Counted from the first letter of the stretch, positions 26,170 through 34,183 are shown. The stretch is DNA of 64,000 nt from Mesorhizobium sp. STM 4661 (GCF_000359125.1 NZ_CAAF010000082.1:1-64000), one strand, 5' to 3'. A program made the numbers and translations. The notes: generated by a model not told the origin, from the letters alone.

Positions 26170-27717
26170 ATGGACAGGCCGCGCATCATCGTGACCGCGG
26201 TGGTGTTGGCCTTGCTCGGCGCCATAGTGCCCATCGTGGCGATGTTTCACTTTTCATCGGTCCTGGCAGTTCAGGAAGAACATGACCGGCTGGCGCTGTT
26301 CGCCAACCGCGCGATCGCCAGGGCCGACATATCGCTCAAGGATGCGACCGGCGCGCTGCGCGAGATCGACCGGTTCACCGGCGACCGCTGCTCGGTTGGC
26401 CATATAGCCCGCATGCGGCAACTCACCATCAACACGCGCTCGATCGAAGAGATGGGCTATTTCGAAAACGGCCTGCTCAAATGCACGTCCTGGGGGTCGA
26501 CCGAAGGAAGCGTCGCGCAAACCGCTCCGGATTTCACCACGGGGGACGGCGTTGCCGTCACGGCTCGAATGTTGCCCTTGGCCAACCGGGACCATCCGCT
26601 GATGGCGCTGCGGTACAAGGACCACAATGTCCTTGTCGATCCCGTGCGCTTTGTCGACGTCATCGTCGATCCCGACATTCAGCTCGCTTTGGCGACGAAA
26701 CAGGGCATCCTGCTCGGCGCGTTGAACGGGCCTGATCCCGCCCGCATCGGCAAGATCATCGCCGGCCCCGGCAAAGGCCTGGACGACGGCCATCTGTTCG
26801 CCACGGCACGCGGGGCGGACTGGATCGCCGTCGCAAGCGAACCGGAAAGCCAGATCGTGGACAGTGTGCGCAGGCAGCGATTGCTGCTGCTTCCGCTTGG
26901 CGCTTTCATCGCCGCCTTCACCATCGGCATGGTTGTCTGGCTGTCGCGACGGCGGCTGTCGCCGCTGAGAGAATTGCAGATTGCCGTACGCAAGCGCGAA
27001 TTCATCGTCCACTATCAGCCGATCGTCGAACTCAGGACCGGCAAATGCATCGGGGCGGAAGCTCTGGTGCGCTGGAGGCGCCCGGACGGCTCGCTGGTCC
27101 GGCCCGATCTTTTCATCCCGCTGGCCGAAGAGAGCGGCCTGATCGCGGCGATCACCGATCAGGTGGTCGCCCATGTGGTTCTTGACCTGAACCGGCTCCT
27201 CGTCGCCAATCGTTCCCTCCACATCGCGGTCAATCTCAGCCCCGCCGACGTCGAAACGGCAAGGATCCTTCCCGTCATCGAAAAGGCCCTGCAGCACACG
27301 GGAATTCGGCCGCGACAGATCTGGCTGGAGGCGACGGAGCGCGGTTTTGTCAATATCGATTCAGCGCGCTCGACCCTCATCCGCGCCCGCGAGCTTGGCC
27401 ATGCGGTCGCAATCGACGATTTCGGCACCGGCTATTCCAGCCTCTCCCATCTCGAAGGGCTGCCGCTCGATGCGCTGAAGATCGACAAGTCCTTCATCGA
27501 CACGATCGCCACGAATTCAGCCACCAGTTCCGTCACGCCGCATATCATCGACATGGCCAAGACGTTGAAGCTGAAGATCGTTGCCGAGGGCGTGGAGACG
27601 CAGGCACAGGCCGATTATCTGCTGGAGCGCGATGTCGACTATGGCCAAGGCTGGCTGTTTGCCAGGCCGATGCCCGCCGCCGAGTTCATCGCCTATTGCC
27701 GCAAGATGAAGGCTTAG
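26170..27717 (+). CDS. Cyclic-di-GMP phosphodiesterase with CSS sensor and EAL domain
   Basis: A 515-residue inner-membrane protein. TM1 is at about 8-28 and TM2 at about 239-260, with a periplasmic domain between them carrying the CSS pattern (GDRCSVGHIARMR, Cys 74; KCTSW, Cys 105), a redox/disulfide sensor in related PdeC-type enzymes. The cytoplasmic EAL domain has all key residues: EALVRW (E297), LEATER, IDDFGTGYSS (D416, D417), LKIDKSF and AEGVETQ, so it should degrade c-di-GMP to pGpG. There is no GGDEF domain. AGGAGGCGCAT precedes the ATG. The stop codon abuts a composite repeat. Confidence 0.93.
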   Translation: MDRPRIIVTAVVLALLGAIVPIVAMFHFSSVLAVQEEHDRLALFANRAIARADISLKDATGALREIDRFTGDRCSVGHIARMRQLTINTRSIEEMGYFENGLLKCTSWGSTEGSVAQTAPDFTTGDGVAVTARMLPLANRDHPLMALRYKDHNVLVDPVRFVDVIVDPDIQLALATKQGILLGALNGPDPARIGKIIAGPGKGLDDGHLFATARGADWIAVASEPESQIVDSVRRQRLLLLPLGAFIAAFTIGMVVWLSRRRLSPLRELQIAVRKREFIVHYQPIVELRTGKCIGAEALVRWRRPDGSLVRPDLFIPLAEESGLIAAITDQVVAHVVLDLNRLLVANRSLHIAVNLSPADVETARILPVIEKALQHTGIRPRQIWLEATERGFVNIDSARSTLIRARELGHAVAIDDFGTGYSSLSHLEGLPLDALKIDKSFIDTIATNSATSSVTPHIIDMAKTLKLKIVAEGVETQAQADYLLERDVDYGQGWLFARPMPAAEFIAYCRKMKA

Positions 27718-27815
27718 AGCGCGTCGGGTGTGATTGGATTCACGCGCGCTCCAAGCTTTTGTTTTTATGCATGTCGTTGCCCCAAAACCGCTGCGCACTT
27801 TTGGGCGACATGCAT
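27716..27815 (+). repeat. Composite palindromic repeat, copy 1 (forward)
   Basis: Module A (27716-27751, GAGCGCGTC...GCGCGCT), a T-rich spacer with TTTTGTTTTT, then module B (27767-27815): ATGCATGTCGTTG, core CAAAACCGCTGCGCACTTTTG, CGACATGCAT. It begins within the stop codon of the EAL gene. Other copies: 29146, 30314, 31093, 34184. Confidence 0.88.
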
Positions 27816-27868
27816 TAGATGCCATGCAAAACCTATCTCCCCCGCGGGGGAGATAGGGTGCGGCCCCC

Positions 27869-28276
27869 TCAGCAGGGGTCGTCGTCGACCACCCGATAGT
27901 CCGCGGCACGGGCCTCGCACGCATTGGGGAAGGTGCGCAGTTCGCCACGGCGGCGGGCGCAGACCGGAGCATATTCGCGCGTGCAGAATGTCTGCTCCTC
28001 GCCACCGCCACCGCCACCGCCACCGTCACGGCACTGGCCGTCGCGGATGATGCGGTATCCGGCCCGCTCTGCAAGGCAGGCATTGGCGAAGGTCTGGCGG
28101 TCGCCGCCGCGCCGGGCGCAGACCGGGTCATACTGCTTGGTGCAGAACTGCGGTCCAGGCCTTGGCGGACGCGGCCCCGGTCCTTCATCCACCACCACGG
28201 TGCAGGCGGCAAGAATTGCCGACAACAACAGAACGGCAAAACCCTGCCGCGAAAAGATTGCCGCAAGAAATCTCAT
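27869..28276 (-). CDS. Lipoprotein with two short Kazal-type domains
   Basis: A 135-residue protein with a lipoprotein signal (VLLLSAILAAC, lipidated Cys 25). Two near-identical domains follow, each with four cysteines in the order C-x6-C-x12-C-x13-C (FCTKQYDPVCARRGG... and FCTREYAPVCARRRG...), with the NAC and Y-R motifs of the bacterial Kazal-type protease-inhibitor family. They are separated by eight glycines. Each domain lacks two cysteines of classic Kazal folds. It is likely a periplasmic or surface inhibitor; the target protease is unknown. GGGAG lies upstream of the ATG. Confidence 0.85.
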   Translation of the reverse strand: MRFLAAIFSRQGFAVLLLSAILAACTVVVDEGPGPRPPRPGPQFCTKQYDPVCARRGGDRQTFANACLAERAGYRIIRDGQCRDGGGGGGGGEEQTFCTREYAPVCARRRGELRTFPNACEARAADYRVVDDDPC

Positions 28277-28799
28277 GACTATATCTCCCTCGAGCCCCCG
28301 CTCCGGCGCAAAACGCGCTTCGCTCTAGCGCATGACCCCGAAAATCTATTTTTCGGAAAGGATCATGCGAAAAATCAACTGCCAACACCGATCCTCGCCA
28401 TTCCATCGGCAAATGCAATCCCGTTTTTGGGCGGCTGCCGGAAACAACCGAACGCATCGCGCTCACTGGACCATGCGTGACCGGGTTCTGGCCGATGACC
28501 GCGCAAAGACCCGGGTCTATCGATGCGGTGCGTCGGGACGCCATCGGGCGGCCCGCGGCTCTATCTTGCAACCATCACGTTTCCGTGCGATAAATTTTGT
28601 GTTCGGGCATTTGCGACCCGGAGAGCGGAACGTTTTGGACGACCTTTCCCCGATACTGTGAATCTCTGACGGCCCCGTTTTTCGGCGGGGGGTTTGACCA
28701 TGCGCCAATGCATGACTGCCGAAGCAACCACCGGGACTTGCCCACGGCGCCAGGCGGCGGGCAAACCACAAGACTGACACGGGTGAAGGAGTTTCCCCA
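28277..28799. other. Intergenic region with repeat and cold-shock gene leader
   Basis: The Kazal-gene promoter side holds a short palindromic repeat (28330-28369). The remainder is the long leader of the first cold-shock gene: a TTCGGGCATTTGC motif near 28602 shared with the second cold-shock gene, and a hairpin CCCCG-TTTTTCGG-CGGGG near 28672-28690. A frame of 25 codons (28700-28777) lies in the leader but has only weak support. Confidence 0.55.
28330..28369. repeat. Short palindromic repeat (copy 2 of 3)
   Basis: GCATGACCCCGAAAATC, a central TTTTTCGGAAAG and GATCATGCG: same family as the copies at 23984 and 58895. Confidence 0.78.
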
Positions 28800-29012
28800 A
28801 TGGCCCAGACCGGCACCGTTAAATTCTTCAACGCGACCAAAGGCTTCGGCTTCATCACGCCAGACGGCGGCGCCAAGGACGTGTTCGTCCACATCTCGGC
28901 GATCGAGGCCTCGGGCCTGCGCACTCTCGTCGACGGCCAGAAGGTCACCTTCGACGTCGAGCCCGATCGCATGGGCAAGGGTCCGAAGGCGGTCAATCTT
29001 CGCGCTGCCTGA
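28800..29012 (+). CDS. cspA: Cold-shock protein (CspA family), first copy
   Basis: A 70-residue single cold-shock domain. RNA-binding motifs RNP1 (KGFGFI) and RNP2 (VFVHIS) are intact; start MAQTGTVKFFN. It binds single-stranded RNA/DNA and helps translation at low temperature or in stationary phase. AAGGAG is nine bases before the ATG. The long GC-rich leader is typical of cold-regulated genes. A clear terminator follows at 29107. A second, very similar gene lies 315 bases downstream. Confidence 0.95.
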   Translation: MAQTGTVKFFNATKGFGFITPDGGAKDVFVHISAIEASGLRTLVDGQKVTFDVEPDRMGKGPKAVNLRAA

Positions 29013-29106
29013 GCCGTCAGCGCGTCGCACGTTCGTTCGGACATGCGAGGGGTGGTGACGCTCCAAAGGTCTTGCGCCGGCTTCCAGGGCCGGATCCGAG
29101 TTTTCG

Positions 29107-29136
29107 AAGGCGCGGCGGTTTTCGTCGCGCCTTTTT
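29107..29136 (+). terminator. Rho-independent terminator after the first csp gene
   Basis: AAGGCGCG pairs with CGCGCCTT around an 11-base loop, followed by TTTTTC. It ends the first cold-shock transcript, so the second csp gene has its own promoter. Confidence 0.85.
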
Positions 29137-29145
29137 CACGTCCCA

Positions 29146-29210
29146 ATGCATGTCGTGCAAAAGTGCGCAGCGGTTTTGCGATAAATCCGTTCAAACGCGA
29201 CGCGCTTTAA
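29146..29210 (-). repeat. Composite palindromic repeat, copy 2 (reverse, internally deleted)
   Basis: Reads ATGCATGTCGTGC, GTGCGCAGCGGTTTTGCG and then joins directly to the end of module A (GCGACGCGCTTTAA). The ACGACATGCAT end, spacer and first half of module A are missing compared with the copies at 30314 and 31093. Confidence 0.75.
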
Positions 29211-29273
29211 TGCCTGCCGTCACCCGCAAAACTTTCTCTTGCCGATAGCGCTAAAATAAAGGACAAATTTCCA

Positions 29274-29295
29274 CTCGGGCATTTGCCGGCCCGAG
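29274..29295 (+). promoter_or_regulatory. Leader hairpin of the second csp gene
   Basis: CTCGGGC and GCCCGAG form a perfect seven-pair stem around ATTTGCCG. The same TCGGGCATTTGC core occurs in the leader of the first csp gene (28602-28613), where pairing is weaker. It is a candidate temperature- or protein-responsive element. Confidence 0.5.
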
Positions 29296-29326
29296 ACTGG
29301 ACTTGATGGGATCAAAGGAGCTTCCC

Positions 29327-29539
29327 ATGCCGCAGACCGGCACCGTCAAATTCTTCAATCATGCCAAGGGCTTCGGCTTCATCACGCCGGATGATGGCGC
29401 AAAGGATGTCTTCGTCCATATTTCGGCCGTGCAGGCGTCGGGTCTTCCCGGTCTTGAGGATGGGCAGAAAGTGACATTCGACACCGAGCCGGACAAGCGC
29501 GGCAAGGGTCCGAAAGCCGTAAACCTGTCGATCGGCTGA
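29327..29539 (+). CDS. cspA: Cold-shock protein (CspA family), second copy
   Basis: A 70-residue cold-shock domain protein, differing from the first copy at roughly a fifth of positions (start MPQTGTVKFFNHAKGFGFI; VFVHIS intact). Start 29327 is set by AAAGGAG with six-base spacing; an in-frame ATG eight codons earlier is not needed. It has its own leader with a hairpin. Confidence 0.94.
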   Translation: MPQTGTVKFFNHAKGFGFITPDDGAKDVFVHISAVQASGLPGLEDGQKVTFDTEPDKRGKGPKAVNLSIG

Positions 29540-29741
29540 GCCGGCTCACGACGGCCGAACGGCTCCCGCGCTAGAGGCTCGCTCTCCGTGAGCGTACAAT
29601 ATTTGCCGCCCGTGCCCTGGCCGATCGATTGATCCCGGCCCGCCAATTTTCGTTCAGCCCCCGTTCAGCCACGGTCGCCTACTAGTCTTCGGTAAAGCCG
29701 GACCGCATCCCCACTACCGGGCCGGCACGAAGGAGACCGAT

Positions 29742-30170
29742 ATGAATCGAATTTTCAAGACCGCCATCCTGTCCGCCGCCGTCGTCGCGACCACGCTCGC
29801 GACGTTGCCCGCGGCCAGCGCCGATGATTGGCGTAACCACCGCCACTATCGTGGCCATGGCAATGGCGACGCCGTCGCCGCCGGCGTCCTCGGCCTCGCG
29901 GCCGGCGCCCTGATCGGCGGCGCGCTCAGCAATCCGCAGCCCAGCTACTACGACCCCGGCTATGACGATTATGGTCGCTATCCGCGGCCGCGGCCGGCCC
30001 CGGTGCGCCGCTACTACGTGGAACCGCGGGTCGCCTACAATGACGGCTACGCCGAGCCCTGGACCCGTGGCTGGTACGAATACTGTTCGGATCGCTACCG
30101 GAGCTTCAATGCCCGCACGGGCACGTTCACCGACTATGACGGCGAACAGCATTTCTGCACCGCCAACTAA
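29742..30170 (+). CDS. BA14K-like exported protein
   Basis: A 142-residue protein with a Sec signal (cut near residue 27, AASA). A Gly/Ala-rich hydrophobic segment (AAGVLGLAAGALIGGAL) follows, then a Tyr/Pro/Arg-rich low-complexity part (YYDPGYDDYGRYPRPRPAP). The C-terminal domain W-x4-CSDRYRSFNARTGTFTDYDGEQHFC matches the BA14K family, named for a Brucella immunoreactive lectin-like surface protein. It is likely envelope-associated. GAAGGAGACC is ahead of the ATG; a strong terminator follows. Confidence 0.85.
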   Translation: MNRIFKTAILSAAVVATTLATLPAASADDWRNHRHYRGHGNGDAVAAGVLGLAAGALIGGALSNPQPSYYDPGYDDYGRYPRPRPAPVRRYYVEPRVAYNDGYAEPWTRGWYEYCSDRYRSFNARTGTFTDYDGEQHFCTAN

Positions 30171-30196
30171 AGCCAAGGGCTTCCCTGGCCCCAAAC

Positions 30197-30229
30197 AAAA
30201 AGCGCTGACCGCAAGGCCAGCGCTTTTTT
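30197..30229 (+). terminator. Rho-independent terminator after the BA14K-like gene
   Basis: AAAAAGCGCTG pairs with CCAGCGCTTTTTT around ACCGCAAGG, giving a strong stem and a six-T run. Confidence 0.9.
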
Positions 30230-30313
30230 GTATCTGGCTCTCTGAGCAAGTTGGCCCGCCAGGGTGTGTTGAGATTTCAGGTCAGGCCGGCCTCACCTGG
30301 ATATCGGCACACC

Positions 30314-30418
30314 CTAAAGCGCGTCGCGCTGAAACGGATTCAGCCGACGCGCTTTAAGTCTTTGTTTTCATGCATGTCGTTGTCCCAAAACCGCTGCACA
30401 CTTTTGGGCGACATGCAT
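30314..30418 (+). repeat. Composite palindromic repeat, copy 3 (forward)
   Basis: Complete copy: module A (30314-30357, CTAAAGCGCGTCGC...GCGACGCGCTTTAA-like palindrome), spacer TTTGTTTTC, module B (30370-30418) ATGCATGTCG...CGACATGCAT. Its end touches the stop codon of the metallo-hydrolase gene. Confidence 0.9.
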
Positions 30419-31060
30419 TTAGACCAGGAACGGATTGGTCCGCCGCTCCTCGCCGAAGCGGCCGCCGGGGCCATGGCCGCAGATGAAGCCGATGTCGTCG
30501 CCAAGCGGCAAAAGCTTGTTCTTGATCGAAGCGATCAGCGCGGCATGGTCGCCGCCCGGCAGGTCGGTGCGCCCGACGGAGCCGCGAAACAGGACGTCGC
30601 CGACATGGGCGAATTTGGCCGCGCGGTTGTAGTAGACGACATGGCCCGGCGCGTGGCCGGGGCAATGAAAGACCTCAAACGCGTGCTGGCCGAACGAGAC
30701 GGTGTCGCCCTCGCCGAGAAAACGGTCGGGCACGCAATTGCGCACGGCATCGGTGATGCCGTAAAGTTTCGCCTGGCTCTCGAGATTGGCGAGCAGCGGG
30801 CGGTCAGCCTCATGCGGGCCGATGATCTCGACGCCGAGCGCCTCCTTCATCTCCATTGCGCCGCCCGCATGGTCGATATGGCCATGCGTGATCCAGATCG
30901 CGCCGGCGGTGATCGCATTGTCCTTCAGCACCGCCAGCACCTTGTCGATGTCGCCGCCCGGATCGACGACGACGCCTTGTTTGTCGTCCATGTCGAAGAG
31001 GATGGTGCAGTTTTGCTGGAAGGGCGTGACCGGCACGACACCGGCATTGAGTTGACCCAT
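30419..31060 (-). CDS. MBL-fold metallo-hydrolase (glyoxalase II-like)
   Basis: A 213-residue metallo-beta-lactamase-fold protein of the short GloB/YcbL type. Metal-binding motif THGHIDHAGG, the second histidine in CPGHAPGH, the bridging Asp in FAHVGDVLFRGSVGRTDLPGGD and the last His in FICGHGPGG are all present, so two metal ions should bind. It probably hydrolyses a thioester such as S-lactoylglutathione. It starts at 31060 with AAAGGA eight bases upstream; the frame extends into the neighbouring repeat. It lies between two composite repeats in opposite orientation. Confidence 0.92.
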   Translation of the reverse strand: MGQLNAGVVPVTPFQQNCTILFDMDDKQGVVVDPGGDIDKVLAVLKDNAITAGAIWITHGHIDHAGGAMEMKEALGVEIIGPHEADRPLLANLESQAKLYGITDAVRNCVPDRFLGEGDTVSFGQHAFEVFHCPGHAPGHVVYYNRAAKFAHVGDVLFRGSVGRTDLPGGDHAALIASIKNKLLPLGDDIGFICGHGPGGRFGEERRTNPFLV

Positions 31061-31092
31061 GATCGTCCTTTCGTGGTGGCGTCTCTGATCTA

Positions 31093-31195
31093 ATGCATGT
31101 CGCGCAAAAGTGTGCAGCGGTTTTGCGATAACGACATGCATAAAAACAAGAACCTACAGCGTGTCGTGTGAATTCGTTCAAGCGGCGCGCTTTAG
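31093..31195 (-). repeat. Composite palindromic repeat, copy 4 (reverse)
   Basis: Module B (31093-31141, core GTGTGCAGCGGTTTTGCG) then module A to 31195, the mirror order of copy 3. It lies directly upstream of the metallo-hydrolase start, within its leader or promoter. Confidence 0.88.
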
Positions 31196-31244
31196 GGGCA
31201 CATGCGAACGACGTCCACCGTCATGATGGGCCGGGCTGAAATGG

Positions 31245-31270
31245 AAATGGGCGGCCGAAGCCGCCCATTT
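31245..31270 (-). terminator. Hairpin after the glycine-rich protein gene
   Basis: AAATGGGCGGC and GCCGCCCATTT form a perfect 11-pair stem around CGAA. On the minus strand it follows the gene at 31292; the T-rich tail is short (ATTTCCATTTC). Confidence 0.65.
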
Positions 31271-31291
31271 GAAAGCCCGAAACCGCCAAGC

Positions 31292-31612
31292 TTATTTCTT
31301 CATCGCATTCATGACCGCGCCGATGATGCCGGTCAGAATGGCGCCACCACCAGCACCGCCGATGATGTTTTGCAGATTAAGCGCACTGCCCAATCCGCCC
31401 GTTGCCGCTGCTGCCGCTGCCGGGTCGACCGGTGCGCCACCGCCGAGCAGGCTACCGAGGATGGCCGCGCCGCCGACGCCGCCAACGGCGCCACCAAGGA
31501 TCTTGGGAAGCTGACCCATCGCCGCCGTCTTGATCGCCGCGCCCACCGCCTGACCACCGATGACACCCGTAATCACCTGAATAATGATCGGAAGAAGCGT
31601 GTTCATGTCCAT
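31292..31612 (-). CDS. Small glycine/alanine-rich protein, function unknown
   Basis: A 106-residue hydrophobic protein made of Gly/Ala/Ile-rich stretches (PIIIQVITGVIGGQAVGAA, GGAVGGVGGAAILGSLLGGG, GGAGGGAILTGIIGAVMNAM). This could form packed membrane helices with glycine zippers. There is no signal peptide. GGAGGGAC lies upstream of the ATG at 31612. The function is unknown. Confidence 0.7.
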   Translation of the reverse strand: MDMNTLLPIIIQVITGVIGGQAVGAAIKTAAMGQLPKILGGAVGGVGGAAILGSLLGGGAPVDPAAAAAATGGLGSALNLQNIIGGAGGGAILTGIIGAVMNAMKK

Positions 31613-31699
31613 AGTACCAGTCCCTCCATAGCTGCCAGCCTCCCGGGCCGACGCCATCATGAGACGCCGAATTGGACGAAAGTCAAATGCAGAAGTGCT

Positions 31700-31733
31700 T
31701 AAATAAAAGGGGCGGCCCAAAAACCGCCCCTAC
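31700..31733 (-). terminator. Rho-independent terminator after ilvE
   Basis: Read on the minus strand, AGGGGCGG pairs with CCGCCCCT around TTTTTGGG, followed by TTTATTT. It sits 28 bases past the ilvE stop. Confidence 0.82.
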
Positions 31734-31758
31734 TTGTTAAAAAAAGCTGTGACTTTCG

Positions 31759-32652
31759 TTATTCTGCGGCGATCGCGTGCTTGGGTTGAACGGCCGCAGA
31801 ATAGTCGTTCATCAGCGTCTTGGCGATCTCGCCGACCTCGAATCGGTATGGACCGATCTCCGAAACCGGCGTCACCTCGGCTGCCGTCCCGGTAAGGAAG
31901 CACTGCTCGAAGCCTTCCAGCTCTTCCGGCATGATGGCGCGCTCGATCACCTCGAGGCCACGATCCTTGGCAAGGCCGACGACCGTACGGCGAGTAATGC
32001 CGTCGAGGAAGCAATCGGGGGTCGGCGTGTGGATCTTGCCGTCCTTGACGAAGAAGATGTTGGCGCCGGTCGCTTCCGCGACCTGGCCGCGCCAGTCGAG
32101 CATCATGGCGTCGGCATAGCCCTTGGCTTCGGCGGCATGCTTGGACATGGTGCAGATCATGTAGAGACCAGCGGCTTTCGACTTGGACGGCGCGGTGCGC
32201 GGATCGGGGCGGCGCCATTCCGCCATATCGAGACGGATGCCCTTCAGCTTCTGCGCGGGGTCGAAATAGCTCGGCCACTGCCAGATGGCGATGGCGCAGT
32301 TGATGCGGTTGTTCTGCGCCGAAACGCCCATCTGTTCGCTGCCGCGCCAGGCGATCGGCCGCACATAGGCGTCCTGGAGCCCTTGCTTCTTCAACAGCGT
32401 GCGGCAGGCATCGTCGATCTCGGCAACCGAATAGGGAATCTTGAAGCCGAGCAGGCGTGCCGATTCATGCAGGCGCTCGCTGTGCTCGGTCAGCTTGAAA
32501 ATCTCGCCGCCATAGGCGCGCTCGCCCTCGAACACCGCACTGGCATAGTGCAAGCCATGGGTCAGGACGTGAATCCTGGCGTCGGCCCATTTGACGAACT
32601 CGCCGTTGATCCAGATAGAGCCATCCATTTGGTCGAAGGGAACGGATGCCAT
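31759..32652 (-). CDS. ilvE: Branched-chain amino acid aminotransferase
   Basis: A 297-residue fold-type IV PLP enzyme that transfers the amino group between glutamate and the keto acids of Leu, Ile and Val. Family motifs: VLTHGLHYASAVFEGERAY, YVRPIAWRGSEQMG, the conserved region SKAAGLYMICTMSKHAAEAKGYADAMMLD, E-ATGANIFFVKDGKIHTP and ITRRTVVGLA. Length is normal. GGGAGG is six bases before the ATG. It is divergent from the MarR-type gene at 32935, and a terminator follows. Confidence 0.93.
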   Translation of the reverse strand: MASVPFDQMDGSIWINGEFVKWADARIHVLTHGLHYASAVFEGERAYGGEIFKLTEHSERLHESARLLGFKIPYSVAEIDDACRTLLKKQGLQDAYVRPIAWRGSEQMGVSAQNNRINCAIAIWQWPSYFDPAQKLKGIRLDMAEWRRPDPRTAPSKSKAAGLYMICTMSKHAAEAKGYADAMMLDWRGQVAEATGANIFFVKDGKIHTPTPDCFLDGITRRTVVGLAKDRGLEVIERAIMPEELEGFEQCFLTGTAAEVTPVSEIGPYRFEVGEIAKTLMNDYSAAVQPKHAIAAE

Positions 32653-32886
32653 GGTAACCTCCCGCGGGCGACGGCCCGCATATCATTGTGTCGTTGCGTT
32701 TTTCGTGTCGGCCGCACCGGCGGCCCATTTCTCAAAGCGTGAAGTTTCTCAAAGCGTAGAGTGCCTCGAAGGGTAAGCGGATATTTGAGGTCTGGCAAAC
32801 TCAGGAAGTTCCGGAAAAACAACCTTCCCTTGCCTTTTCGTTCGCAATCCGCCGAAAAGCTTGTCAAAAATTACCATCGTCGGAAA

Positions 32887-32911
32887 ATTACGTCAATAGT
32901 GCTGACATAAT
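32887..32911. promoter_or_regulatory. Putative operator upstream of the MarR-type gene
   Basis: ATTACGTCA, seven bases, then TGACATAAT: the arms match at eight of nine positions. The site ends 23 bases before the regulator's start, a usual place for an autoregulatory MarR dimer site, and also lies in the ilvE promoter region. Confidence 0.6.
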
Positions 32912-32934
32912 TTCCCGTTTCCCGTGGAGAAAAG

Positions 32935-33468
32935 ATGACGGATCGCAGCCACCCAGCCGGAAGACCGATCAGGACGGCGATTGCCGACGAGGACGGCATC
33001 GACTTCGCCATCATCGAATTGTTCTTCTTCGCCTATCGCGATTTCACCTCCGATCCGGACCAGATCCTCGCCGACTATGGTTTTGGCCGCGCCCATCACC
33101 GGGTCCTGCATTTCGTCAATCGCAGGCCGGGCCTGACGGTCGCCGAACTGCTCGATGTCCTGAAAATCACCAAGCAGAGCCTGGCGCGCGTGCTCAAGCA
33201 ATTGATCGACACCGACCATGTCGTCCAGTTGCAGGGCCCGCGCGACCGCCGGCAGCGCGAACTCTACCCCACCGCCAGGGGCCGCGCCCTGGCGCTGGCT
33301 CTGGCGCGGCCACAGTCGCGCCGCATCCGTGCTGCATTGGAAGATTCCGGAGCCAGCGAACGCGCCTTGATCGAACGCTTCCTGGAAGCGATGGTCAATC
33401 CGGAACTAAGGGCGCAGATCGACATTGTGCCCGCAAAAATGTCAGGGAAAAGCCATGGAGACCATTGA
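32935..33468 (+). CDS. petP: MarR family regulator, PetP-like
   Basis: A 177-residue winged-helix regulator (GRAHHRVLHFVNRRPGLTVAELLDVLKITKQSLARVLKQLID, wing QGPRDRRQRELYPT). It is followed with overlap by an OmpR-type response regulator. The same pair, petP-petR, lies upstream of the bc1 genes in Rhodobacter, hence the name. Here the bc1 genes are 22 kb away. GGAG lies before the ATG. A near-perfect palindrome upstream suggests autoregulation. The PetP name is by arrangement and similarity of type, not alignment. Confidence 0.8.
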   Translation: MTDRSHPAGRPIRTAIADEDGIDFAIIELFFFAYRDFTSDPDQILADYGFGRAHHRVLHFVNRRPGLTVAELLDVLKITKQSLARVLKQLIDTDHVVQLQGPRDRRQRELYPTARGRALALALARPQSRRIRAALEDSGASERALIERFLEAMVNPELRAQIDIVPAKMSGKSHGDH

Positions 33469-34174
33469 AAAGGTTGATCACCCGGCAGCACCGGACGATG
33501 ATGCACCGCACCTGCTGGTGGTCGATGACGACACCCGTATCCGCAATCTTCTCAAGCAGTATCTGACCGAGAACGGCTTTCGCGTCACCGTTGCCGGAAA
33601 TTCCGGCGAGGCGCGGCGCAAGCTCGCCGGCCTCGATTTCGATCTGCTCGTGCTCGATGTCATGATGCCGGGCGAAACCGGCGTCGACCTCACCAAGGCG
33701 CTCAGAGCCGAAAAGAACGTGCCGATCCTCATGCTTACCGCGCTGTCGGAAACCGACAGCCGCATCACCGGGCTCGAGGCCGGCGCCGACGACTATCTGC
33801 CGAAGCCCTTCGATCCGCGCGAATTGATCCTGCGCATCAACAACATCCTGCGCCGCGGTGGCCCGGCGACGACGCCGAAGGTCGAGCAGCTGGTCTTCGG
33901 CCCCTACACCTTTCAGATCGCCCGGCGAGAGCTCAAGCGCGGCGGCGAGGCCCTCAAGCTGACCGACCGCGAGCAGGAGATCCTGGCGATCTTCGCGGCG
34001 CGGGCGGGCGAAACGATACCGCGCCATGAACTTGTCGGCGACGATTCGGAAGTCGGCGAGCGCACGATAGACGTCCAGATCAACCGGCTGCGCCGCAAGA
34101 TCGAACGCGACCCGTCCAATCCGGTCTGGCTGCAGACCGTGCGCGGTATTGGGTATCGGCTCAGCGTGGAATAG
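33455..34174 (+). CDS. petR: OmpR-type response regulator, PetR-like
   Basis: A 239-residue two-component regulator. Receiver domain: acidic pocket VVDDD (24-26), phosphorylation site D68 in LLVLDVMMPG, T95 and K117 (YLPKPF). C-terminal winged helix with LTDREQEILAIFAARAGETIPRHELVG and RTIDVQINRLRRKIE...VRGIGYRL. Its ATG overlaps the end of petP by 14 bases, so expression is coupled. The cognate kinase is probably the next gene, 132 bases on, with a repeat between. Confidence 0.93.
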   Translation: METIEKVDHPAAPDDDAPHLLVVDDDTRIRNLLKQYLTENGFRVTVAGNSGEARRKLAGLDFDLLVLDVMMPGETGVDLTKALRAEKNVPILMLTALSETDSRITGLEAGADDYLPKPFDPRELILRINNILRRGGPATTPKVEQLVFGPYTFQIARRELKRGGEALKLTDREQEILAIFAARAGETIPRHELVGDDSEVGERTIDVQINRLRRKIERDPSNPVWLQTVRGIGYRLSVE

Positions 34175-34183
34175 ACTGCTGCA

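Larger units (their letters stand above)
29013..29326. other. Region between the two cold-shock genes
   Basis: Contains the terminator (29107-29136), a deleted composite repeat (29146-29210), a likely -10 box (TAAAAT near 29252) and the leader of the second csp gene with its hairpin (29274-29295). Confidence 0.6.

Noticed and set aside
28700..28777. A 25-codon frame in the leader of the first cold-shock gene
   Set aside because: Its ribosome site is part of a G-run, the codons look random and it has no partner in the other csp leader; kept only as a remark.
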